NCBI RefSeq assembly: GCF_010093815.1
Contig: NW_022985577.1
Coordinates: forward strand, 109,804 to 173,803
Source: Pseudovirgaria hyperparasitica
Taxonomy: Eukaryota > Ascomycota > Dothideomycetes > Acrospermales > Acrospermaceae
Reading direction: 5' to 3'
Length of the DNA: 64,000 nucleotides
Both the position numbers and the translations under genes were made by a program. This document shows positions 1 through 11,700 of this stretch, piece by piece (the stretch's first letter is position 1; every line of letters starts with the position of its first letter). The notes beneath the pieces were generated by a model. It did no database searches and was not told where the DNA came from. It saw nothing but the letters and a program-made list of their open reading frames with translations.

Positions 1-1433
1 GCTTTGTTGTCCATATTCTCCAGCCACTTAGTCTCCTCTGCGTATGTGAAGGGTTTAAACCGCTCTTTTTGTTCGGCGTTAGAATTCTCGTTGGTATAGT
101 TGCTACCGTGATGTCTAACGGGTGCGATAGTGGTCTGCGATGAGGAATGAGCATGTGCGAACTTGTTTGTTGAGGAGGCTGATCCAGCTTTGCTCCGTAG
201 TTGAGTTTGGGTACTTGATATACGAATATCTGATGCTACGGCACGACCTGAGGAATATCCCATCGTGTTTCTAGACGCAGCCGTAGCTAGGTTATGAATT
301 GTCGCTTGCTTGATGGCCGAGAGAGCAGGCTTCCTTGTCGCTGATTCACGGGCTGTGGTCGAGACGGAATAGAGCACGCCGGGCTTAGTCTTCTGCTGCG
401 AGAGAGCTGATGCTGCAATCCTCGCAGCAATGGCAGTGGCAGACGGTGGTTTGGTTGACGCGCGTGTCTGCTCGTTCTTCGGTGCAACCTTAGTTTTTTT
501 AGCATTCGTCGACGTGTTCCCTTTGATAGTCGACGATCCGGGCTGAATGCCCATCTCTAGGCGAAGTTCGTTTACGATTTCGTCGACTTCGGCGAAAGTG
601 TCTTCGCAGCCCCTAGCAATAATTTCACCTGCTTTCCCAGCATATTCGGCTGCTTCTATTTCTCCGTCGTGCCACGCCTTCGGGTAACCATTCTCGTCTA
701 CTGCGTTGAAGTAATGCGAATACATCCCGCGGGTCGGATAGTCGCACTTCAACATGTCTAGGTTAAGATCAGGCGAGAAGTTCTCGCGTAAGTCGGGAAG
801 AGCTGCTCATGTCAGTAATTGGCTTCTCACGTTACATGATATCTTACGTTTCTCTTTGGGGGGCATATATTCACTCTCATCATCATCATCATCATCATTG
901 TCGTCGTCGTCTTCTCCAACAAGCAAAGATTCTTCTTCAGAGTGTAGAACCTTGACTTTGGATCTGCGGAGTCTTTGAGACTTGCTCTTCTGCTGTGTCT
1001 TGTTGGTGGCCTTTGGGTCGATGGTGAGAGGGGCAGGTGTCTGGAATGCCTGTGCCTTCGCATTGGTAGTTTTCATACCCAAGGGAGCTCTATTACGTGG
1101 GCCTGATTTTACCGGTTAGCAATAGATACCACCATGCTACTCTTTATGGCTTATACCAGCTGGGGTAACGAATGCGTCTTTCCCAAGCAGTCCTCCCTTC
1201 TTGCTCGTGAAAAGTAAATTCTCGTTTCCTCTGCCATTTGTCCTCAATGCAGACTTGCCATCCTTTCGAATGACATTCTCATCATAAAATGGTACTTTGA
1301 AAGGCGTTTTGGGAGCTTTGATTTTTGGGGTTCCTGCTCGAAGACCCTTCACGCTTTGGTCAAGTGACTTTGCAGCAGCCGCTGCCTGGTAGTCATGAAT
1401 GCGGTTCTCTTGGTTGTGGTGTGTCGAGAGCAT
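1..1433 (-). CDS. Unrecognised conserved-looking nuclear-type protein, three exons, 3' end outside window
   Basis: I do not recognise this gene. Exons are 1433-1157, 1102-848 and 802-1, giving at least 444 residues and running off the left edge. Intron 1 (1156-1103, 54 nt) has GTATAA donor, TGCTAAC branch point and CAG acceptor. Intron 2 (847-803, 45 nt) has GTAAGA donor, a CTGAC branch and CAG acceptor. Splicing joins the open frames smoothly. The ATG at 1433 (MLSTHHNQ) is the first in-frame ATG; the frame is open a little further upstream but only from a TTG. The N-terminal 110 residues are basic with TPK/TPF and APLG motifs. Residues ~146-170 are a Glu/Asp run followed by PPKEK. The exon 3 part starts with a well-structured-looking stretch and then becomes Ser/Thr/Ala/Lys-rich and probably disordered. 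The gene shares a divergent promoter region with tropomyosin. A cell-cycle or chromatin role is possible from composition only. Confidence 0.75.
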
Positions 1434-1918
1434 GTCGTATAATGTTTCACATTGATAGCCGATGAGGCGGTGGATCAAACTGGGATCACACGGTAGGTAT
1501 AGCAGGTGTATATGTACTTCTAACGAGTGATGTTGGGCTTTGTTTACCTTTAGCGCTATTGGGATAACCTAGGTACGGTTGCTAGGCAGCTGCAATTGGC
1601 AGACCCGGATTACTCTGAGAGAGCTGGTAAGTCCATGCGTGTATGGTGTGGTATTGGCGTGACTCATCACGCACCAACTTTCGACTGGAGGGGATAAGGG
1701 TGTCAGCAAGCTAGGGACAGCCGCTCCGCCCCTGGCTGCTTCCGCCGCGCTGTCCATGCCTTAACACCCGCTACTACCGACTCTCCACGCCTGCTTCTTA
1801 TTCTTCTACATTTCACCTCCAGCACACCCTCAGCACACCATATCCTAATACCAGTGCTTCAGTCTCCTACCAGAAATACTTTATACCAAGCCTAACAATC
1901 ACATAAAAAGCTAACAAT
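1434..1918. promoter_or_regulatory. Divergent intergenic region between the partial gene and tropomyosin
   Basis: These 485 bp separate two head-to-head genes and must hold both promoters and 5' UTRs. The last 130 bp before the tropomyosin ATG are C/T- and A-rich on the plus strand, as is usual for fungal core promoters, and the ATG context is AATATGG. I see no convincing TATA box and no further gene; a 62-codon minus-strand frame inside has no gene-like features. Confidence 0.6.
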
Positions 1919-2605
1919 ATGGATGGGATTCGACAGGTCAGTCTCTACCTACGTACCCCGCTGCAGTATCCTCCTAGACTAGTGACCACAAACATTTCTT
2001 TCCTGTGGATGTATTAGAAAGAACCCAACAAAACAGTTACTAATATCATGTTTGAGCGCAGAAAATGGCTCAACTCCGGACGGAGGCGGATGAGTCTGCC
2101 AGTCAGGTCGAAGAGCTCAAGCTGAAAGTCAAGCATCTGGAACAGGAGAATCTCTCCAAGGAACAAGAAATTACATCCCTCCAGCACAGAAACCAGACTC
2201 TTGAGGCCGAAGTTGAGAAGTTGGAAGGCGGCATCAAGGACCACAAAGAAATTGCCTCGAAGAGTGCTCAGGCAGACAATCAAGCCGAGAGTCTGACAAG
2301 GAAAGTGCAGCTACTTGAGGAGGAAGCCGAGGAGTCAGACAAAAACTTGAGAGAATTGAACGAGAAGTAAGCTTCTGCTGTGTTTCGGTCTATGTGACAC
2401 GGCTCTCCCTAAGAGCCCGTTGCTGACATGTTGACAATGCAGGCTCCGCCAAACTGACGTCAAGTCAGGCCACTTTGAACGAAAGGTGCAAGCTCTGGAG
2501 CAAGAGCGAGATCAGTGGGAGGCCAAGTTTGAGGAGATGTCTAAGAAATACAACGACACCAAGAAGGAGCTCAACGACTTCCTTGCCGAGATTGGTACCA
2601 TCTAA
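1919..2605 (+). CDS. Tropomyosin (fungal short form, 161 residues)
   Basis: Actin-filament side-binding coiled-coil protein that stabilises actin cables and the contractile ring. Exons are 1919-1936, 2062-2366 and 2443-2605, coding exactly 161 residues, the usual length of short fungal tropomyosins (S. pombe Cdc8, yeast Tpm2). Exon 1 codes only MDGIRQ before a GTCAGT donor; exon 2 resumes with KMAQLRTEADESA after GCGCAG. Intron 2 (2367-2442) has GTAAGC and TGCAG ends and a TGCTGAC branch, and splits a Lys codon. Nearly the whole chain is heptad coiled coil, with runs such as KVKHLEQENLSKEQEITSL and LRQTDVKSGHFERKVQALEQ typical of the family. It ends DFLAEIGTI, close to the conserved C-terminus. 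The tiny first exon is a feature of fungal tropomyosin genes as I know them; cDNA would settle whether any micro-exon lies in the 125-bp first intron. Confidence 0.95.
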
Positions 2606-2842
2606 GGCCCTCGACCGCAAGCGCGTGAGTCGTAGTGAGCACGGAAGGGTGAACGTTGGCTTTTCGCATTGTATGCTACCATCCCTGGGAGGCTCCGGGT
2701 AGGCTGTTGTCGAGCTGAGCATCTTGATGGCAGCGTGTCCTTTTGGGTGGAGAAGGGAGGAATTCCATCGTACTTTACCCCACATCAACATAAAAATTCA
2801 CATAATATTGACTTGACACGAGTTTCAGGAAGTCTTGTGCTT
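2606..2842. other. Convergent 3' intergenic region
   Basis: These 237 bp lie between the stops of tropomyosin and the Rrp17-like gene, which converge. They must contain both 3' ends; an A-rich stretch around 2790-2810 could serve polyadenylation. No gene is seen here. Confidence 0.5.
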
Positions 2843-3552
2843 TTAGCTTCTCCGTGCCTTCGCCTGTGATCGGCTCTTTGATCTCTCCTTGTGCCTCGTT
2901 ATCTTGCGCTCCGCTTTGCTCTCATATCGAAACTTAGGCTTGGCTTTCTTTGCCTTCTCCTTTGTAGGCTTGTCTTTGGTCCATACTCGCTTCTTCAAAT
3001 CCTCCCCGACCTCGTGTTTGGCTGTAGTAGATATTCTATCGTCGTGTTGATCTCCAGGCTCGATGTCCACGTTAAACATGCCATCCCTCGTGATATTCAC
3101 AGCCTCGACCTGGACTGTGATGTATTTGTCTTCATCAATGTACTCGTCTTCACGGGACATAGGTACATCGTCTCCAAAGCCATTCCAATCTCGATCCTCA
3201 TTCTGGCTGTCTCCCGATTCATACTCATCTGATGGATCGCCATTCACTTTCCTGAGTGCTGTGTTGACCTCGTCAACATGTTTCTCCAAGTCTTCCTTTC
3301 TTTGTTTCCGGAGCTGTGGTACAGACGTCGTCAGCGTGACCATTCCTAATGCAAAATAGGACATACCTTTGCTCTCTCAGCGATTTTCTCCAGTCGCTCT
3401 TTCTCAATAGCAAGTTCCTGGGCATGCTTTATCCTCGCCTGTTTGCGTTTGTGGAATCCGGTGAGATAATCTTCGCGGGCAGCGAAGTCAAAAGACACCT
3501 CGTCAACTGATCTGAAATGAAGCTTCTTATGCCGCTTCGGTACAGGACCCAT
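2843..3552 (-). CDS. Rrp17/Nop25 (NOL12) family nucleolar rRNA-processing protein
   Basis: Predicted nucleolar protein of the Nop25/NOL12 family; the yeast member Rrp17 is a 5'-3' exonuclease needed for pre-60S maturation. Exons are 3552-3367 and 3313-2843; the 53-nt intron (3366-3314) has GTATGT and CAG ends and is in phase 0. The product is 218 residues, normal for the family. The family block is clear at the N-terminus: VSFDFAAREDYLTGFHKRKQ, followed by a long charged helix with ERLEKIAERAK spliced to LRKQRKEDLEKHVDEVNTAL. The middle (residues ~95-145) is acidic, and the C-terminal ~45 residues are very Lys/Arg-rich, as expected of a nucleolar localisation and RNA-binding tail. The gene's start is only about 50-100 bp from the RIP-mutated block, so its promoter must be short or lie in AT-rich DNA. 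Confidence 0.92.
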
Positions 3553-3870
3553 GACGATCTATGGTGTTATTAGTAAAGCGAATAGTTCATCTAAACGATA
3601 ATCTAAGTAAAAGGCGCCTAGCAGTCTCTAATTAGAGCCGAAAGATAGTTAATACCGAGATTAGTCCGAATAGAATGATTACTTATATGAAATGTACTAT
3701 ATTATTTTAGTATATATCTTATAATAAAAATATATACTATTATAAGAAGATTTTATATATATATATATAGAATTAATAAAAGAAGTACTAGACTTAGAAT
3801 AATAATCTTAATACCTTTATTAATAAATTATACTAAGTATACTTATTACTAATATATATATATAAACTAT
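3553..3870. other. Transition from gene-rich DNA to RIP-mutated block
   Basis: Composition changes within about 120 bp. CpA and TpG are still present up to ~3680 and then nearly vanish, and GC content falls sharply. The first part must hold the 5' UTR and promoter of the Rrp17-like gene. From ~3660 the sequence is A/T runs that I could not assign to an element. Confidence 0.7.
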
Positions 3871-4297
3871 TAACTATATAATATTACTAATATATAAAGA
3901 TACTATATATATACTTAAACTCTACTTAGAGATAAGAGTATAGACTATCTATCTATAAATACTAATATATAAGCTCTATATTTATTAGTTAAGAATATTT
4001 CTTAAATAATAACTATAGTAGTCTAGATACTAATATACTCTAGTTTCTACTTATTAGAAATTTAATAAAGACTAGACTAGATCTATCTATTAAGAGTAAA
4101 CCCTAGATATACTTTATACTAGTATACTTATATCTATACTATTCTTATTCTACTAAGTAAGACTAAGTAGTTCTCTTTTTAATAATATATACTCTACTCT
4201 ATATCTTAAGAGAGCTAAGTAGATTTCTACTTTCTCTTTTATTAAACTTACTTAGTAGATTCTATTAATACTCTTATATCTATATATATATTATATT
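3871..4297 (+). repeat. 5' LTR of element F (left edge approximate)
   Basis: Aligns by eye with the reverse complement of the B LTR at 51,225-51,616, for example the block AGAGTAAACCCTAGATATAC at ~4099. It contains the possible decayed palindrome at 3982-4012. Confidence 0.6.
3982..4012. repeat. Possible decayed copy of the 31-nt palindrome
   Basis: Left arm TTATTAGTTAAG matches the first 12 bases of the 14-bp arm seen seven times elsewhere, the total is again 31 nt, and the right arm pairs apart from one base. The inner GGG and CCC of the intact copies are GAA and TTC here, i.e. symmetrical G-to-A and C-to-T changes. The match may be chance in AT-rich DNA. Confidence 0.4.
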
Positions 4298-5942
4298 TCT
4301 ATAATATTAAGTTTAATCTTATTTTACTCTCTAGAAGTTCTACTATAGACTCTAGAAATAATATATAGAGTAATATTAGTAGTAAACTAGACTAAGTTCT
4401 ATATCTAAATATTACTCTATAAGAAGCTAAATAAGCTCTCTATAATCTAATATAATAGTAACTAGTACTCAAGTAGAAGATTTCTATCTTAGAAAACTAA
4501 GTAGAAAATCTATAAAATCTATTAGACTCTATAACTAATAATCTACTAAGATCTTTTATTATAGTAATCTTCTCTCTCTTATAGACTAACTAAGAACTCT
4601 TAGAATCTAGAGACTAGAAGCTATCTATCTAGAATAGTAAAGTAGCTATCTTCTAAGACTTTCTTCTTTAGTTATATAGCTTCTATAAGATATAATTAGT
4701 ATTAAAACTAAAGCTATCTCTAGAATACTACTAGAATACTATATATAATACTCTTATTATAGCTATAGTAGTAGTATATATTATATATAATTAATATAGA
4801 TAGTAGTAAACTAGTTAGCTATATAAATAGAACTAACTAGATATATAGATAGCGACTAGTTTATATACTTTAAATACTAAGTTCTCTTTACTAGACTATC
4901 TTAGTTAATATAATAATATTAGAATAATTATAAGTTTATATAATCTTCTCTCTACTATACTATCTATACTAACTATTTTATATTAGACTAGTAAAATATC
5001 CTTCTTCTAGTATAAGATATAAGTAGAATAGACTTATTATATTACTAAAAACTTAGCTCTCTAGAGCTTAAGAATACTCTATTTACTAGTTATAAGATTA
5101 TATATAGAATAAATAAGATATCTATAACTCTATTACTTCTATAAACTACTATTTAACTAAAAACTTTTTCTCTTAGTTAATACTAGATACTAGTAATCTA
5201 ATACCTTCTATTACTATTTCTAACTATCTATAATAATAGCTTATATTACTACTAGAGAACTTAGTTCTTCTAGAGTATTAACTATTTAGTTATAGATAAG
5301 TTAATTAATAGATATTTAGAAATCTACTATTACTTAAGATAATACTTAATTATCTTATTACTAACTATCTACTACTCTCTATACTAGAATATTCTTTATA
5401 AAGTAGAAGACTAACTATTAAGAATTTTCTACTATAGTAGTTAATAAATTATCTAGTATTATAAGAGATATATAACTTATTTCTAAATAATCTATTAATT
5501 TAAGCTTAGTATCTATTAACTACTAGACTCTCTAGAGTATTCTTAAGCTTATTAGACTTAGTTAATTATATAGTAAGCTCTAGTATAGAAGCTACTATAT
5601 CTAACTATTCTAAATATACTAGTACTTTAGTAGAATATACTATACTATATTAGATAGATATAGATACTAGTAATAGTAGTATACTAGCTAGAGCTCTAAT
5701 AACTAATAATAGAGACTTATAGTAAGATAGTAAGCTATAATTATATCTATAATCTAGTAGACTCTTACTTAGTAGGTAGGTATTTTATAAGATAATAACT
5801 AAAACCTAATAGATAGTAGTAAAAATCTACTATTTAATAATAATAAAGATAGTTAAGAGTTTAGAATATAAGAAATTAGATTCTTCTAGTCTAACTTAGA
5901 TTATAGCTTTAGAGATAGAGATATTACTTTTACTAGTTAGAC

Positions 5943-5968
<26 letters not shown>
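5943..5968. repeat. (TA)n microsatellite
   Basis: About thirteen uninterrupted TA units at the junction between element F and element G; possibly partly made by RIP converting CA/TG to TA. Confidence 0.9.
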
Positions 5969-5974
<6 letters not shown>

Positions 5975-5975
<1 letters not shown>

Positions 5976-8900
5976 TCTTCTTTAACTAGATTAAAGACGC
6001 TACTATAGCTAGAGAAACTAAGACTATTAAGTTAAAAATCTTCTAGTATCTATAAGAATATATCCTTAAGTAGTTTATATTAGAATTATCTAATCTTATA
6101 AAGAAAGTACTCTATTACTTATCTAGTTTAGATACCTAGACTATAGTCTTAATTAAGTAGTTTAAGTAGCTATTATCTAATACTCTATTATCTCTTATAA
6201 TATAAAGATATACTCTTTAAGAGATCTACTTCTAAACTAATATTACTTTATATATATATATTATAGCTTATAACTATAGTACTATATAACTATTAGACCC
6301 TTCTAGCTAAAATACTTAGATATTTATATAGAATAGTATTAATATTCTTCTTTACTAGGGTCTATCTCTACTAATAGAATCTATATCTCTAGTCTAGTTT
6401 ATATAAACTCTATAAGTAAAATATAAAGAATAGTACTAACTTATCTACTATTATCTTAGTAGTATATAGTATAGTACTTCTAGTTAATTTACTTAATAAG
6501 AAAGAGAAGATAGTTAATATAATAGCTCTTATTACTATAACTTACCTTAACTATTTAATAACTCTTAAGACTAGAGCTAATCTAATAGCTATTATTTTAT
6601 AGCTAATTAGTCTAATTAATATCCTAACTTATACTAGTCTTACTCTTCTTAGTAGTTCTAATAGAGACTAGAAGGTTTAGAGAATAGTAGTTAAAAGATA
6701 TTAGCTAATATATATTAGCTACTAGCTATAATAGATAGTTCTATAGATTATCTAACCGGTCCTAGACTAACTAATAAGCCCTATACTAGCTAGTCTCGGT
6801 CTCTTAGTAATAATAGATAATTTACTTAAGTACTATAACTATTCTACTAGGCGTGTAATATCTAGAAAGAATTATATAATCTAGATATTAAAGCTACTTA
6901 CTATATAGAGATTAAAGAAGCTTTCTTCTATCTTAGACTAACTAATATAGATACTATAGAACTAGTATAGTTTAGTAATAAAATAGATCTTACTAGTCTT
7001 AACCTACTATCTAGTAATATTAATAAGAGTCTATCTTTATAATTTATAGTATACTAAGTAACTAATATATATCTAGTATACTAGATCTAGTATAATATTT
7101 ATAATAAGATATTTCTATTATAAAGAAAGCTATTTAAGTACCTTAAGAATAGAAAGTACCTTAAGATAGCTATAAAGACTAAAGTTTCTCTATATAGTTA
7201 TATAGTTCTAAAGTTAAATATTATATATTATAATATTTAAGAGAATATAGTACTATTATTAGTTAATAGTCTACTAGATACTAGCTAAGTATATAAAGAA
7301 TTATACTATATCTAAGTTAAGGCCTTACTTAGTCTTAATAGTCTAGTTAAATATATCTATCTAGATATAGAGAGTATAGTAATACTAATTAACTAAGCTT
7401 TTCTTAAGTAATAGAACCCTACTATCTAAGTACTTATTTATCTAGCTATTTCTATTTAGAGAGTAGAGGGAGTTAAGTCTATAAAGCTAACTAAATTTAT
7501 AATTATTATACTATTTCTTCTAGACTAAACGTCTAATAGTTTAACTACTATAACTACTAAAGTATTATATAAGATATATATTCTTAACTATCTATAAGTA
7601 GATCTTCTTCTTAGAATAGATATTATAGTATCTTAGAAGATAGATATCTATATAAGTATATATATAATAACTATTAGTAAATATAGTGGGATTACTATAC
7701 TAATCTTTACTACTACTATTTAACTAGTAGTATACTAGAGAGTAACCATTTTATAGTATACTATTCTCTAGCTATAAATACTTATACTAGTTCTAATTAT
7801 AATCTATTACTAGTATAAGTTAGCTATAGAAGATTATATATTCCTATAGAATCTTATAAAAAGATATAAGTTCCCGCTAGCGTCCTTACTAAAACCACGA
7901 CTAAAAAACTACCTTTTCCCTTATAATAAATTAACCACGCCCTTAATTAAAGATCTATTCCGATAAATCATGCTCCTAGCTACGCTAAGTAATTCTATAT
8001 ACTTTTTATAACTTATAGACGCGGTATTATAGACGAGTTCTAGTTATAAGCCTCTAGTATCATGTTTAGTAGTAGCTTGAAAATTTGTACGTCTTAGCCG
8101 TGGATTTTCCAGCGTACCTTAGTGCCTTAGTACCTTAAATTGAGACTATACGTAGTCTACCAGCCGTAGGCCACCCTAGTTTACTCTAATATATATAAGT
8201 ATAAGACTTAGTTAAGATAGAGATATCTATATATATCTTACTAACTAAAATATAGTATATATATTTATTATAAATTATAGATTTAGATTAGTATATATAA
8301 ATAAGAATATAAGACTTAGTATATTAATAGATAAAATAGATACTCTCTATATATTTTAGACTAAAGTAGTTTCTTTAGATATTATAGAGAGATTATCCAT
8401 AAAGCTTACTTAGCTTAATAAAGTTAAATAGATAGATATATTTTATATAAAAATTTATACTAAAGATAAAGTAACTATCTAAAGGTTTAATAATATTATT
8501 TAAAGTTATACTAGCTTATTTTATAATACTAGACTTATAAATATTCTAGAGAAAGACTAGATATAAATTCTACTAGTAAGTAACTAGAAAACGGCTAGTA
8601 TAAAGCTAAGCTACTATATCTATCTATTAGAGATAAGTAGTAAGACTATTATTAATAAGATATATAATAAGCTCTATATATAAGGTTATATAGAATATCT
8701 AATATAATAAAGACTATTTAGTTTTCTAATATTTATTATATATACTATAGTAAAGTTACTTATCTAAATATTATATAAGAATACTAGTTAGATAGCTAGA
8801 GATATAAGAGACCTAAATAAGATTAGTATTAAGAACTTCTATCTATTACTACTATAGAGTAATATTATCTAATATATAGCTAGAAAGAAGTTTATATCTA

Positions 8901-11700
8901 TTATTAATATAGCTAGTTTCTTCTACTAGTAGCTAGTTACTAAGAAAGACTATTATAAACTAATATTTATATTATACTAAGGCTAGAAGTAGTTAAATAT
9001 TATGCTTATAGATTTCTATAACTCTCTACTATATATATAGAGATAGATTAATAAGATCTTATATAAAGCTAGATATAAGGCGTTTACTATAGTATATATT
9101 AATAATATTTCTATATTTAGTAAGAAACTTAATAGGTATCTTAACTATCTATAGTAGATATTCTCTACTCTATAGATAAAAAACCTAATACTTAAAGGTA
9201 AAAAGTATTACTTAGAATATCTATCTATTACTCTACTTATCTAGAAGGTTAATACTTATAGACTCTCTACTATAGCTAAGAAATTAGTAGCTATATATAA
9301 TCTCTAGTATTCTAAAATACTTAATAAGCTTAAGTACTACCTTAGACTAACTAGATAGTTATAGTAATATATACTATACTCTACTTAACTTACCTAGAAT
9401 CTATAGATAGAGAAAATATATCTTCTTAAGAAAGTATCTTTAGTAGACTATATATATATATAGTTCATTAATAAATAAATAAAAATCACTTAAATAGACT
9501 AGCTACTAGTATTATAGAAGGGTATTTAGACTACATTTATAGATAAGACTAAGCTTATCTACTATAATCTTAAAACGATATCTTTATATAGATATTAATA
9601 TATTAAAGTATAGATTTAGAGTATTTATCTATTATATTAGAGAAGAAGTAATTAATATTATAAAGATTAGATAATCTAATATTAAATCTATTCTATATCT
9701 TAGTAAAGAACTCTCTTCTACTAAGTTATACTACTAGCTAATAGAGCTAGAAGTAGTAGTAGTTATATAAATAATATATTAAATATACTATATAGTTAAT
9801 AGTTTAGATAAACTAATAACTATTATTACTAACTATATAGCTATACTAAGTATTATTTAGTAGATAGTACTTATAAGCTTATTAGTTAATAAGCTAAATC
9901 TCTAACTAGTATAGGTCTTATAGTATCTATTATAGTTTAACCTAGAGCTTAGATATAGACTAGGTAAGAAGTATATAGTATCTAATACTCTCTCTTAGCT
10001 CTATTAGATCTATAAAAGAGTCTAGCTAAGAGACTTAGATATTCTTAAGGAGCTCTTAGTATTTAATATTATAAGTTAAGATTAATCTAAAATTTATAAA
10101 GTAGCTAGCGGACGCCTATAATAATAATAAGTACTAGATAAGTATTAAAGCTATAGTACTAGACTAGAATAATAATATTACCTAGCTAATTTCTTTTTAA
10201 GTTACTAATAGTATAATTTATTATATTAATTAGCTTAATAGATAATATTAGATCTATATACTAAAATTACTTAATAGAGATATTTTTACTTAATTCTATA
10301 ATAAAAGCACTTATATACGTTTTTTCTAAGTATATAATTAAATTCATATAGACTACTTTATTTATTAGCTTATAAAGCATCTAAAGTACTATATTTAGTA
10401 CTATTCTATCTATAAAACTTACTAGATATAAAGACACGCTCTATATAGTAAATTAAAGCTAGTCTAGTTACTACTAATACTATTTTACATAGTTATAATA
10501 GACTTTATTATTAGACTACTAATATAGAATAGATTTAATATACTACTTACTATAATAGATTAGTTTACTAAATAAATCTATCTTATTCTAGACTAGAATA
10601 ACTAGACTACTATATAATAGATAACTATATTTAGAAGAAGTATACTACTAGAATAGAGAGTTCTAGCTATAATTATTTATAATAGAGACTAAAAGTTCCT
10701 ATTATTATTTTAGAAGGGAATTTTTAAGGGTATTAGTACTAAAATCCTAGTATTAACTACTTATTATAAGTAGAGTAATAGTTAAAGTAAATATATAAAT
10801 TAAATAGTAGAGATTACTCTATATTTTCTTATTTTAATATTACTACCTATAGACTAGATAATCTATATTCTATTAGTCTAGTAGATTATAAAGAATTTAA
10901 TAAATATCTTAATATAAAAATCTCTAAATAAGATAGTATATAGCTTCTAACTATCTAAGAATACTCTATTTAAGGGAACTAATTTAACTAAAGTAAATAA
11001 TTATATCTAAAAGTATAATATAAACTAGAAGAAGACGTTAGACGCGCTAGTATTCGCCTAGATATATATAAAGGAGCGTTTTAATAGGCGCTATATATCT
11101 CTACTAGACCTTGCTTCCGGTAACTAGGTCTATATTTAACTATATAAAGGGTATAAGATTCTAGGCACTTATTATAAGCTTAGCTAATAGTAAGTTAGAC
11201 TAGTATCTATTAAATATATAGTAGACCGTTAAGCGTATAAACTAGAGCTACTAGAAATATAGAAAAGATATCTAGTAATATCTATTAAGTAGTTAGAACT
11301 ATTTCTAAAAGAGCTTAACTACTTTAACTATAAAGAAAATATATATCTACTTAAAATTATAAATAAGTAGATAGTAATAGCTATCTATAATTAGTACTAT
11401 ATTTTAATTAGATATAATTATAAACTAACTATTAAATACTAGATAATAGTATATAGTAAGGGTCTAGAATTTAGTTAGTAGATTTAGTAAAGTATACTTC
11501 TATTAGACTTAGTTAAGGAATATAACCTTAGATAAGCTTATAGAAATAGTCTACTAGAAGTCTAGCTAGGTTAATAACTACTTAAAGTTACTATATCTAT
11601 CTATCTCTAGCTATTATAGATAGAGAGCCGTTAATATCTATTATAATAAGTAGTATTATAATATATATCTCTATCTGGTATTTTAAGGATATATAACTAT
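5975..11700 (+). mobile_element. Element G: RIP-destroyed chromodomain Gypsy retrotransposon (gag-pol)
   Basis: The plus-strand frame, broken by TAG/TAA at former Gln/Trp codons, reads as gag (~6000-7300), protease (~7560-7720, LLRIDIIVSQKIDIYIS), reverse transcriptase (~8780-9250, with TIVYINNISIFSK at the catalytic site, the second Asp now Asn), RNase H ending near 10,000 (LRYRPGKKYIVSNTLS), integrase (~10,450-11,250) and a chromodomain-like segment (~11,380-11,540). This order is Ty3/Gypsy (chromovirus type). I could not find its LTRs; the left end is set by the gag frame and the right end by loss of the frame. A 320-bp stretch with much less RIP lies between protease and RT. Confidence 0.75.
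7866..8185. other. Island of weak RIP inside element G
   Basis: This stretch keeps about a dozen CpA/TpG dinucleotides and CG-bearing words, while the kilobases on both sides have almost none. It lies between the protease and RT parts of G and is still roughly readable in the flanking frame, so it may be pol linker that escaped RIP, or a short unique insertion. Confidence 0.6.

Larger units (their letters stand above)
3871..5940 (+). mobile_element. Element F: truncated Gypsy copy of the B family (5' LTR plus gag remnant)
   Basis: The stretch 4208-4380 matches the minus strand of element B around its 5' LTR/gag junction (63,820-63,630), including the LTR end and the first internal bases TCTATAATATTAAG at 4298. 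The 5' LTR therefore ends at ~4297; its left edge near 3870 is set only by comparison with the ~390-bp left LTR of B. Downstream, 4300-5900 reads as a stop-riddled gag frame whose block around 4640-4760 pairs with the same block of B (63,400-63,250 minus strand). No reverse transcriptase of this family follows; the copy appears cut off near the TA microsatellite at 5943. RIP is essentially saturated. Confidence 0.7.

Noticed and set aside
807-1082. Several overlapping short frames on both strands around the GAT/TCA repeat
   Set aside because: The minus-strand frame is exon 2 of the partial gene read past its donor site; the Ser-rich plus-strand frame is its antisense shadow.
2675-2842. Short plus-strand frames after tropomyosin (2475-2869)
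   Set aside because: They are other-frame readings of tropomyosin exon 3 and the 3' intergenic region.
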